From Paracoccaceae bacterium (GTDB taxonomy: Bacteria > Pseudomonadota > Alphaproteobacteria > Rhodobacterales > Rhodobacteraceae): a DNA stretch of 64,000 nucleotides. A program made the translations under genes and the position numbers. Of this stretch, positions 8,344 through 15,059 are shown piece by piece. The stretch covers positions 186,001 through 250,000 of the forward strand of contig JAFIEO010000029.1 in assembly GCA_020832445.1 (NCBI GenBank), written 5' to 3'. Below the pieces are notes generated by a model. It saw only the letters and a list, made by a program, of their open reading frames with translations, searched no databases and was not told where the DNA came from. The stretch's first letter is position 1. Each line of letters starts with the position of its first letter.

Positions 8344-10008
8344 ATGACCCACGACGCCACATCGCCCGCACTGCCATTTGTTTGTCGCAAGGCCCCTGCA
8401 AGCAGCCAAGGCGGGATGGTTGTGACAAACCATCCGCTAGGCTCGGCCGCAGGGCACGAGATGTTGGCAGCAGGTGGGAATGCCGTGGATGCCGCTGTTG
8501 CCGCGCTATTGGCCTTGACTGTCGTCGAACCAATGATGGTGGGTATCGCAGGCGGCGGGATTGCGCATCTGCGACTGGCAGATGGCAGGCATACAGTGAT
8601 TGACTGCATGTCGCATGCCGGGGCCACTGCCACACCCGACATGTTCCGCCCCCTGTCAGACACCCTGCCCGACTATATGGAAACGCAAGGACGGCGCAAT
8701 CTTGTCGGGCCATCGGCGGTGGCCGTGCCTGGCAATCTGGCAGGGTGGTGCAGCATGCACGACCAGCACGGCATTCTGGAATTTGCCGACGTGATCGCCC
8801 CCGCAATCCGTTTGGCCGCAAGCGGATTTCGCGTGACCGGATATCTAAGCCGGAATATCGATCTTCACGCCGGGGATCTGGCAAAAGACCCCGTAATCGC
8901 GTCACTGTTCCTTCCCGATGGCAGCCCGCTTCAGCCCGGACAGAAGCTGATCCAACCCGATTATGCCGAAAGCCTGCGCCTGATCGCCCGACAGGGGGCC
9001 GCGGCACTTTATGGGGGGGCATTAGGTCAGGCACTGGTCGGCCGGCTGGGCGCAGATGGCAGTGTATCAATGGACGACCTGAGGCATTACAAATTGCGCG
9101 CGAGAGAGGCTATTTTCGCAAGCTATCGGGGCTTCGACATCGCGGGTCCGCCGCCCCCTGCGTCATCCGGGGTGCATGTGGCGCAGATGCTGAATATGCT
9201 GGAACGCTTCGATATAGCGGGCATGGGATTTGACAATCCCGACCGCCTGCACATTCTGGCCGAAGTGATCCGTGTCGGTTTCGAAGACCGCCGCGCCGCA
9301 TCGGGTGACCCTGATTTTGTCGATATTCCGGTGGAGCGCCTGATTTCAAAAGCCTACGCCCGCGACTGTCAGGCCCGTATGCGCGATACCGGCACAGCAA
9401 AACTTCTGGCGGCGGGGGGCTATGAAAGCCAGTCTACGACACATATCACGATTGCCGACAAGGACGGCAACATCGTTTCAGCCACGCATACGATCAACGG
9501 TCTGTTCGGGGCGCGTTTCATGGTGCCGGGGGCCGGGTTTATTCCCAACAACTACATGTATAACTTTGACCCGCATCCTGGAAAGGCGCTGTCAATCCAA
9601 CCGGGCAAACGCGTTCCGACATCGATGGCACCGATGATCGTTCTTCAGGATGGAAAACCGCGATTTGCCCTTGGGCTGCCAGGGGCATTGCGGATATTTC
9701 CATCAGCAATGCAGGCCATCGTCAATCTGATTGATCACGGTATGACCGCGCAACAAGCCGTCGAGGCACCGCGCCTATGGACCGAAGGGGCGCATCTTGA
9801 ACTTGAACCTAGGTATGCCCATCACGCCGACGCATTGCGGGCCAGAGGCCACGATGTCAGGCTGGTTCCGCATATCGGCGGGGGCATGAATGCCATTGTG
9901 TTCGGGCCGGACGGGCTGATGACAGGTGCCGCTTGCTGGCGTGCCGACGGGACAGTTTCGGCACTTGGCGGGGGGCTGGCCGATGACGGCGTTTCATTCA
10001 GCATCTGA
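8344..10008 (+). CDS. Gamma-glutamyltransferase family protein
   Basis: An N-terminal-nucleophile hydrolase of 554 residues that cleaves gamma-glutamyl bonds (glutathione and related amides) or acylated amino compounds after self-cleavage into two chains. The cleavage and nucleophile site is T365 in SQSTTHITIADKDGN, and the substrate-binding PTSMAPMI stretch occurs near residue 425. The early GGNAVDAAVAALLALTVVEP block is characteristic. No signal peptide is evident, unlike E. coli Ggt, suggesting a cytoplasmic enzyme. The start is set at ATG 8344, preceded by AGGAAGGA; the frame is open further upstream but that region overlaps the LysR gene. Probably co-transcribed with it. Confidence 0.87.
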   Translation: MTHDATSPALPFVCRKAPASSQGGMVVTNHPLGSAAGHEMLAAGGNAVDAAVAALLALTVVEPMMVGIAGGGIAHLRLADGRHTVIDCMSHAGATATPDMFRPLSDTLPDYMETQGRRNLVGPSAVAVPGNLAGWCSMHDQHGILEFADVIAPAIRLAASGFRVTGYLSRNIDLHAGDLAKDPVIASLFLPDGSPLQPGQKLIQPDYAESLRLIARQGAAALYGGALGQALVGRLGADGSVSMDDLRHYKLRAREAIFASYRGFDIAGPPPPASSGVHVAQMLNMLERFDIAGMGFDNPDRLHILAEVIRVGFEDRRAASGDPDFVDIPVERLISKAYARDCQARMRDTGTAKLLAAGGYESQSTTHITIADKDGNIVSATHTINGLFGARFMVPGAGFIPNNYMYNFDPHPGKALSIQPGKRVPTSMAPMIVLQDGKPRFALGLPGALRIFPSAMQAIVNLIDHGMTAQQAVEAPRLWTEGAHLELEPRYAHHADALRARGHDVRLVPHIGGGMNAIVFGPDGLMTGAACWRADGTVSALGGGLADDGVSFSI

Positions 10009-10023
10009 ACCGGAACCCCGTAT

Positions 10024-10045
10024 GTTGTATCCCGCACCATACAAC
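10024..10045. terminator. Convergent hairpin
   Basis: A 7-bp perfect stem, GTTGTAT/ATACAAC, with an 8-base loop sits in the 47 bp between the convergent gamma-glutamyltransferase and 2-hydroxyacid dehydrogenase genes. No clear T tract. Possible weak bidirectional terminator. Confidence 0.35.
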
Positions 10046-10055
10046 GCCTAGGCGC

Positions 10056-10988
10056 CTAATACCCCCGTTCAGCATCAGCAACATCAGCACAGGTGCCGCT
10101 TCTGGCAAATTCCAGAAGGTTCGCGGCGATAATCTGCCCTCCGGTTTCCGCATCAATCTGCGATGCGACATGCGGCGTTACAGTAACCGCCGGATGTGTC
10201 CAGAAAGGATGATCCGTTGGCAACGGTTCGTGATGAAAGACATCAAGCGTGGCTTGCTTGATCTGTCCGCTGTCCAGCGCCGCCAGAAGATCACCATCCA
10301 CAAGATGCGGACCGCGGGCGCAGTTAATCACACAGGCACCCTGTGGTAGCCGGTCGAACAGGCTGGCATCCATTATGCCTCTGGTGTCATCGGTAAGGGG
10401 CAGAAGGTTCACAAGAATTTCGCAGCCGTCAAGGAAAGCGTCAAATTCCCCTGCACCGGCGTAACATTCCACCCCGTCAATCGATTTCGCAGACCGCGCC
10501 CAGCCACGGGTAGAAAAACCAAGACCGGCCAGTGTTTGGGCCGCCACCGCACCAAGATTGCCCAAGCCCATCACCCCGACGGTGCGACGGCCAGCCACTG
10601 GCACAACGATGGCGTGCCAGTCCAGTTCGGCCTGTGCGCGCAACTGGCGCGGCATATCACGATGATGACGCAACACATGCAATGCCACATATTCCCGCAT
10701 CCGCTGGGTCAGATCAGATCCCACAGTCCGGATGATCGGAATGCCCTTCGGCAGGGCTGCATCATCAAGAACATGATCAATACCCGCCCCAATCGAGATA
10801 ATAGCCCGAAGGTTTGGAAACCGTGCCAGATCGCCGGTGCGCGGACGCCAGACCACGGCGAAATCAATGCTCTGCGGATCATCGACGCTGTGCACAGGTA
10901 TGACATCCCAACCGGGCAAAAGACCTTGCAGCATGTCGACCCACCACTGGGTCTTGTCCTCGGCGGGAAGGTAAACGGCAACTCGCAT
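10056..10988 (-). CDS. D-isomer-specific 2-hydroxyacid dehydrogenase (GhrA-like glyoxylate/hydroxypyruvate reductase)
   Basis: A 310-residue NAD(P)-dependent dehydrogenase that reduces 2-oxoacids such as glyoxylate or hydroxypyruvate to D-2-hydroxyacids. The Rossmann motif is GVMGLGNLGAVAAQTLAGLGF near residue 138. The catalytic Arg is in NCARGPHLVDGDLL and the Glu/His pair lies in FHHEPLPTDHPFW near residue 270. The N-terminus MRVAVYLPAEDKTQWWVDML matches GhrA-type enzymes. Ribosome site AGGAA lies just upstream of the ATG. It is divergent from a decayed LysR gene that was probably its regulator. Confidence 0.88.
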   Translation of the reverse strand: MRVAVYLPAEDKTQWWVDMLQGLLPGWDVIPVHSVDDPQSIDFAVVWRPRTGDLARFPNLRAIISIGAGIDHVLDDAALPKGIPIIRTVGSDLTQRMREYVALHVLRHHRDMPRQLRAQAELDWHAIVVPVAGRRTVGVMGLGNLGAVAAQTLAGLGFSTRGWARSAKSIDGVECYAGAGEFDAFLDGCEILVNLLPLTDDTRGIMDASLFDRLPQGACVINCARGPHLVDGDLLAALDSGQIKQATLDVFHHEPLPTDHPFWTHPAVTVTPHVASQIDAETGGQIIAANLLEFARSGTCADVADAERGY

Positions 10989-11023
10989 GAAAGTTCCTTC
11001 TTCGTGCTGAACAAAAGAAGCAT

Positions 11024-11185
11024 ACGATGAATTTCAGGCAACTTGAAGCTGCTACTGGCCAACCCGGGATTGGAATGACACGCAATTCGCCGAACGGCTG
11101 GAATTGACACAGCCAGCGCTTCTGGATGACATCGATCCGTTGCAACATGACCTTAAAAAAGGGTCTGATCTACCCCCACCCCCCC
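11024..11185 (+). pseudogene. Remnant of a LysR-family regulator
   Basis: The plus strand opens with ATG AAT TTC AGG CAA CTT GAA GC, giving MNFRQLEA, a classic LysR start. It then loses frame. A second frame a few codons later reads FAERLELTQPALLDDIDPLQ and HDLKK, matching the LysR helix-turn-helix in which LELTQPA-S is highly conserved. The rest of the gene is missing and the sequence runs into unrelated low-complexity DNA. So a LysR gene divergent from the hydroxyacid dehydrogenase has been deleted and frameshifted. Short, but the two pieces occur in the correct order and spacing. Confidence 0.6.
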
Positions 11186-11220
11186 GCGCGCTGGGATGGC
11201 CGGTTTCGCAGCACCCCCGA

Positions 11221-11691
11221 TCACCGCTTCAGTGTTTTGGCATAGCTGACAAGCTGGTCCGCAACTGTGGCCCAGCCGCTGAAGAACCCCATATCTTCGT
11301 GTGACTGGCGCGCATCTGGTGTGCGGTGGCGGGCAATGGCGGTGTAGCGGGTGCCGCCATTGGGCGCGTCCTCGAACAGGATGATTGCGGTCATGAAGGG
11401 GTTTTCGCTTGGTGCCCAGCCTTCGCTATAGCCATCGGTAAAGACCAGTTTTTCTTCAGGCACAATCTCCAGCCAGACGCCTTCGTTCTTCATCTCGGTG
11501 CCATCCACATCGAACACAGTGTTGAACCGCCCGCCCACACGCAGGTCAATCTCGCAGGCTTTGACCAGATGCGGTTTGGGCACAAAGAATTGCTTGATGT
11601 GTTCCGGCGTTGTCCAGCATTCCCACAAAAGCGCGCGCGGCGCATCAAGGGTGCGTTCCAGTTTCAGATCAGTTTTCGGATTCAGCTTCAT
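11221..11691 (-). CDS. SRPBCC/AHSA1 domain protein
   Basis: A 156-residue START-like (SRPBCC, activator of Hsp90 ATPase homologue 1-like) protein that binds hydrophobic ligands in a helix-grip fold. Family signs: LERTLDAPRALLWECWTTPEHIKQFF, GGRFNTVFDVDG, and the C-terminal GFFSGWATVADQLVSYAKTL. Start at 11691 is chosen because AGGAGA precedes it and the extended frame covers the ArsR gene. It overlaps the ArsR regulator by 23 bp; ArsR-plus-SRPBCC pairs are a common two-gene unit. Physiological ligand unknown. Confidence 0.87.
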   Translation of the reverse strand: MKLNPKTDLKLERTLDAPRALLWECWTTPEHIKQFFVPKPHLVKACEIDLRVGGRFNTVFDVDGTEMKNEGVWLEIVPEEKLVFTDGYSEGWAPSENPFMTAIILFEDAPNGGTRYTAIARHRTPDARQSHEDMGFFSGWATVADQLVSYAKTLKR

Positions 11692-12028
11692 CTTGTCTTC
11701 TCCTGTGAAGGCTGCGGACATAGTCATCATGGCGGTCAAGCCGGTCGGTCCACAGTGCGCGCTGCGCTTCCAGCCATGTTTCAATCGGCGCGAAGGCACC
11801 CGCCGACAGGGCGCAGGACCGGATGCGGCCTGCCTTGGTGGTGGTGATAAACCCCGCATCTTCCAGTTTGCGCAGGTGTTTCATGAAGGATGGCAGCGCC
11901 ATGTCATGACTGGCGGCCAGTTCCGTCACGCTGGCGTCCTCTTGCGCAAGGCGCGTCAGAATCGCGCGCCGCGTCGGGTCGCCAAGTGCGGTGAACAACA
12001 GGTCCAGTCGGGAATCATGCTTAGCCAT
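11669..12028 (-). CDS. ArsR-family winged-helix regulator
   Basis: A 119-residue repressor with the ArsR fold: LFTALGDPTRRAILTRLAQ at residues 11-29, the recognition region MALPSFMKHLRKLEDAGFI at about 43-61, and a wing TTTKAGRIRSCALS. No ELCVCDL-type metal-binding motif is present, so it is probably not a metal sensor; it belongs to the group paired with SRPBCC proteins. A short repeat, TTAGCCATATGGCTAA, covers its start codon (12023-12038) and may be its own operator. Confidence 0.87.
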   Translation of the reverse strand: MAKHDSRLDLLFTALGDPTRRAILTRLAQEDASVTELAASHDMALPSFMKHLRKLEDAGFITTTKAGRIRSCALSAGAFAPIETWLEAQRALWTDRLDRHDDYVRSLHRRRQDEAESEN

Positions 12029-12038
12029 ATGGCTAAGT
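12023..12038. promoter_or_regulatory. Palindrome over ArsR start, candidate autoregulatory operator
   Basis: TTAGCCATATGGCTAA is a perfect 16-bp palindrome spanning the ArsR ATG; a second GGGCTAAGTGATG half site lies near 12081. ArsR repressors usually bind imperfect dyads at their own promoters. Confidence 0.5.
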
Positions 12039-12230
12039 TATGCGGCGCGGATCAAGGTGTCAATAAAAACTTATCCGATGGGCTAAGTGATGCGCAGCCG
12101 CAAGGGTTTGGTGTTCTCTCTGGCAATGATTCCCGTGGCTTCAAGGTCAAGCTACACACCCCCGACCCGGTTAAGGCTGCAAGTTTCTTCAACTGGACCG
12201 TGATGGGTCGCTGGACAGATGCTGACGCCG

Positions 12231-12659
12231 TTATTGCGGCACCGCCCCATCCGCATATTGCGCCAGAAACTCGGCACTGGGGGCGATCGGGGTAATCACA
12301 TCGATCAGCACGCCTGCGGGGTCGCGGGTGATGAAATGGCGCTGGCCGAACGGCTCGTCCCTTAAGCGCAACAGGATCGGCAGGCCCTTGGCGCGAAGCG
12401 TGTCGTAAACTTGCGCTGCGTCCGGCACTTCGAAATTCAGCAACATGCCAGCCGCTTTGGTGTTTCGCGCAGCGGCGGGAATGGTGTCGTGATGGCAATC
12501 CAGAATGGCCAGATTGACGGAGTCATCCCCGGTGGATTGCAGATGGATATACCAGCCACTGTCAAACAGCGGCCTGAAGCCGAAATTGGCCTGATAGAAC
12601 GTGCTGACCGCTGCTACATCCGCGACCATCAGCACAGGATAGTATTGCGTTACTTTCAT
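12231..12659 (-). CDS. VOC (glyoxalase/bleomycin-resistance) family protein
   Basis: A 142-residue vicinal-oxygen-chelate protein. The beta-alpha-beta-beta-beta modules are visible: [25 protein letters not shown], then [10 protein letters not shown], and [21 protein letters not shown]. Such proteins bind metals and act as isomerases, dioxygenases or drug-sequestering proteins. The start is placed at 12659 (MKVTQYYPV); the longer frame runs into the operator region. It is divergent from a TetR gene, with two operators in between, so it is probably repressed by that regulator. Confidence 0.85.
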   Translation of the reverse strand: MKVTQYYPVLMVADVAAVSTFYQANFGFRPLFDSGWYIHLQSTGDDSVNLAILDCHHDTIPAAARNTKAAGMLLNFEVPDAAQVYDTLRAKGLPILLRLRDEPFGQRHFITRDPAGVLIDVITPIAPSAEFLAQYADGAVPQ

Positions 12660-12680
12660 TGCTTGCCTTTCCTGAAAAAA

Positions 12681-12727
12681 ACATACAGTGTGTATGTATG
12701 TGATCAATTAACATACAGGCTGTATGT
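12681..12727. promoter_or_regulatory. Twin TetR operators
   Basis: Two near-identical palindromes: ACATACA-GTG-TGTATGT at 12681-12697 and ACATACAG-G-CTGTATGT at 12711-12727. Their centres are 30 bp apart, close to three helical turns. The second ends at the base immediately before the TetR ATG. They lie between the divergent VOC and TetR genes. Dyads of 15-17 bp are typical of TetR-family sites. Confidence 0.8.
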
Positions 12728-13315
12728 ATGCAAGAACGACGTTCAAATTCCGACAGACGCGCTGAAACGCGCAGCGCGCTGATCAGATCAGCGCGCGCAT
12801 TATTTCTGGAAAAGGGCTTTGCCGCGACAGGAACGCCCGAAATCGTGCAACAGGCGGGCGTCACGCGCGGCGCGCTGTATCATCATTTCAAGGACAAACA
12901 GGCGCTGTTTCTGGCCGTGGTTCGGGCTGAAGCCGCGCAACTCGCGCAGGAGATCGAGGCAGGTGCGTCGGACGCGCAGTCCCCGATGACCGCGCTTCTG
13001 GACGGCGCGCACGCCTATTTCAAGGCGATGCGCCAGCCTGGACGTGTTCGGTTACTGTTGCTGGAAGGGCCAGCCGCACTTGGCGCTGAAACCATGCGCC
13101 GGATTGATCTTGACACCGGCGGGCATGAATTGCGCCGTGGCCTGTCGGACGTGATGGGTGCGGAGATGGACGATGCGCAAATCAACGCGCTGGCTGACAT
13201 GATTTCCGCCATGTTCGACCGCGCAGCCCTTGCCTGCGCCGCGGGCGCTGGGTCCACTGCCTATGAAGATGCAATCAACAGCGTGCTGCATGCACTGCAC
13301 AGGCACAATACCTGA
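12728..13315 (+). CDS. TetR-family transcriptional repressor
   Basis: A 195-residue repressor. The N-terminal HTH reads LIRSARALFLEKGFAATGTPEIVQQAGVTRGALYHHFKDKQALF (about residues 18-61), the hallmark of TetR proteins; the C-terminal ligand domain is divergent. The ATG directly abuts an operator and has no Shine-Dalgarno, so the mRNA may be leaderless or nearly so. Together with the VOC gene it forms a self-contained sensor/effector pair, probably for a toxic small molecule. Confidence 0.9.
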   Translation: MQERRSNSDRRAETRSALIRSARALFLEKGFAATGTPEIVQQAGVTRGALYHHFKDKQALFLAVVRAEAAQLAQEIEAGASDAQSPMTALLDGAHAYFKAMRQPGRVRLLLLEGPAALGAETMRRIDLDTGGHELRRGLSDVMGAEMDDAQINALADMISAMFDRAALACAAGAGSTAYEDAINSVLHALHRHNT

Positions 13316-13332
13316 ATTGCGGCGGCTGTTGC

Positions 13333-13352
13333 GCCCCCTGCGCTTTGGGGGC
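13333..13352. terminator. Convergent hairpin
   Basis: GCCCCC/GGGGGC stem with an 8-base loop between the TetR gene and the convergent DUF1127-type gene; an outer CCTGAA/TTCAGG pair (13310-13315 and 13362-13367) could extend it. Likely bidirectional terminator. Confidence 0.5.
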
Positions 13353-13383
13353 CCAGTCGGTTTCAGGCGCTGCGAATAGCCAT

Positions 13384-13575
13384 TCAGTGTGTGCAGCACA
13401 TGCGCACTCTGCGATCCGCTGATCGTTCGGCTTGTTCGCGAAAATTCTGCGGGAAAAGGCCAATGTCGCTGTAAAGATCGGGGTCGATTTCGGCAAAAGC
13501 TTTCAAATCCTGCCGGATCAGGCGACGGCGCTGCGCGCGCATCCGCCATTTCTGAATAAAACTGTTGAGGGGCAT
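13384..13575 (-). CDS. DUF1127-type small protein
   Basis: A 63-residue basic protein, MPLNSFIQKWRMRAQRRRLI and onward, with the RR-x-L-x-x-L-x3-DPDLYSDIGL pattern of DUF1127 proteins. Members in alphaproteobacteria are small, Arg-rich, often stress-induced, and in some cases affect RNA turnover and C1 or phosphate metabolism. GGAGG is six bases before the ATG, which fixes the start. It follows another small gene on the same strand. A C-terminal CCTH end with two adjacent Cys is unusual. Function in this organism unknown. Confidence 0.65.
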   Translation of the reverse strand: MPLNSFIQKWRMRAQRRRLIRQDLKAFAEIDPDLYSDIGLFPQNFREQAERSADRRVRMCCTH

Positions 13576-13621
13576 GTAAGCCTCCATCTTGAGGGGTCGG
13601 AACTGATAGACGCGGCGCTGC

Positions 13622-13831
13622 TTAGCTGCGCGATGACTGTGCCAACTTTTGCGGCGTGGAATGCAAAGCCCGCACCGGCGCGGCCCAAAGGCGGCGCAAC
13701 GCATGCGCTGCGGCTTGAACCAGACGCGCTGTCCGGCGCAAACCCTGATAGAGTGCGGCGGCCTGCGCTTCATTGGCCCGCCGCCGCGTGCCGTTGGCGT
13801 CGTGGTTGATCATGTTGACATAAGGAAGCAT
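13622..13831 (-). CDS. Small Arg/Ala-rich protein, function unknown
   Basis: A 69-residue open frame, MLPYVNMINHDANGTRRRAN and onward, with an amphipathic Arg/Ala-rich helix (ANEAQAAALYQGLRRTARLV). GGTG lies four bases before the ATG. It precedes the DUF1127-type gene by 46 bp on the same strand, and the composition (many Arg, hydrophobic heptads) resembles small proteins that accompany DUF1127 genes. No domain recognised; it could also be a spurious frame. Confidence 0.45.
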   Translation of the reverse strand: MLPYVNMINHDANGTRRRANEAQAAALYQGLRRTARLVQAAAHALRRLWAAPVRALHSTPQKLAQSSRS

Positions 13832-14012
13832 GTGTCACCTTTGTGGGTTGGGGTTGAGGTTGTGCTGTCTGTAGGCAAGGAAAGCTAATTCTAAAACTGG
13901 CCAGACTATCTTGTGATTCACTGGCCACGCTCTAAACATGGGGAAAATCAGGCATCGTGACAAACGATGCTTTCTGCGCTATGCATTAGTTATTCTTGTT
14001 CATGAGGTCCCC

Positions 14013-14930
14013 ATGCGCCAGCTACCGCCACTGAACGCCCTGCGCGCCTTTGAAGCGGCGGCACGACATATGAGCTTCAGCAAAGCCGCCGACGAACTGA
14101 ACGTGACACCTGCCGCCATCAGCCAGCAGATCAGGGCGTTGGAGGACATTGTCGGGGTGAAACTGTTTCGCCGCCTGACACGCGCGTTGTTGCTGACGGA
14201 TGCTGGCCGGGTTGCCTTGCCTGCTTTGACCGCAGGGCTGGACCTGCTTGCCGAAGGCTACAATGACATGCGCCGGCAAGAGGACGCGGGCGCGCTGACA
14301 ATCAGCGTTGCGCCGTCACTGGCGGCGAAATGGCTGGTGCCGCGGCTGGAGGGGTTTCGTGCCCTGCACCCGCAGTTCGATATCCGTATCGATGCCACCG
14401 ACCGGCTGGCCGATTTCCAGCGTGGCGATGTTGATGTGGCGCTGCGCTATGGTGATGGGCAATATGACGGGATGGAAGTGCGCTGCCTGATGTCGGAACT
14501 TTCGGCCCCTGTGTGCAGTCCGGCGCTGCTGCAAGGGGCGCATCCGCTGCGCAAACCGGCCGATCTGCGCCACCACACACTGTTGCATTCGCAATGGCGC
14601 ATGCAGCACGCCTTCGCGCCCAATTGGCGCATGTGGCTGAAAGCCAGCGGCTTGGCCGATATCGACCCCGAACATGGCCCAAGGTTCAGCGAGGATGTGC
14701 TGGTGGCACAGGCCGCGATTGCCGGACAAGGTGTGGCGCTGGTCGGGCAGGTTGTCGTGGCCGCTGATCTGCGTGCGGGGCTGCTGGTGCATCCGTTCGG
14801 AACCCCGTCAGACATGCGCCAGAACTATTGCTATTATGTCGTCTACCCGCAAGAGGATGCGACCCGCCCCAAGGTGCGGGCCTTCAGGGATTGGGTTCTT
14901 GCAGAAGCCAAGGCATCTGATCCGGCGTAA
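14013..14930 (+). CDS. LysR-family regulator, GcvA-like
   Basis: 305 residues. The start MRQLPPLNALRAFEAAARHMSF and HTH region KAADELNVTPAAISQQIRALED are characteristic of the GcvA/AmpR subgroup. The effector domain has LTISVAPSLAAKWLVPRL near residue 95. I prefer ATG 14013 over an upstream in-frame ATG at 13938 because GAGG precedes it and homologues begin exactly there. It is divergent from the two small minus-strand genes and 129 bp upstream of an ABC exporter; either could be a target. Confidence 0.88.
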   Translation: MRQLPPLNALRAFEAAARHMSFSKAADELNVTPAAISQQIRALEDIVGVKLFRRLTRALLLTDAGRVALPALTAGLDLLAEGYNDMRRQEDAGALTISVAPSLAAKWLVPRLEGFRALHPQFDIRIDATDRLADFQRGDVDVALRYGDGQYDGMEVRCLMSELSAPVCSPALLQGAHPLRKPADLRHHTLLHSQWRMQHAFAPNWRMWLKASGLADIDPEHGPRFSEDVLVAQAAIAGQGVALVGQVVVAADLRAGLLVHPFGTPSDMRQNYCYYVVYPQEDATRPKVRAFRDWVLAEAKASDPA

Positions 14931-15006
14931 CGCGATCCGCTACGCGCCCAGTGCTGTTTCATGAATGGACCATGTGAAACCACATGTGGAATTTTGGTTT
15001 TTCCAC

Positions 15007-15037
15007 TTGACCTAAAGCGCACTTGAACTTGTAGCAA
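15007..15037 (+). promoter_or_regulatory. MerR-type promoter with 19-bp spacer
   Basis: TTGACC (15007-15012), a 19-base spacer, then TAGCAA (15032-15037). The context CTTGACCTAAAGCGCACTTG resembles MerR-family-controlled promoters, which need an overlong spacer that the activator untwists. It lies just before the ABC exporter gene. No merR gene is present in the window. Confidence 0.4.
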
Positions 15038-15059
15038 TGGCCCCTGACAAGATTTCAGG

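Noticed and set aside
12029-12230. Possible gene fragment between the ArsR and VOC genes
   Set aside because: Frames here are short and resemble nothing I recognise; treated as intergenic.
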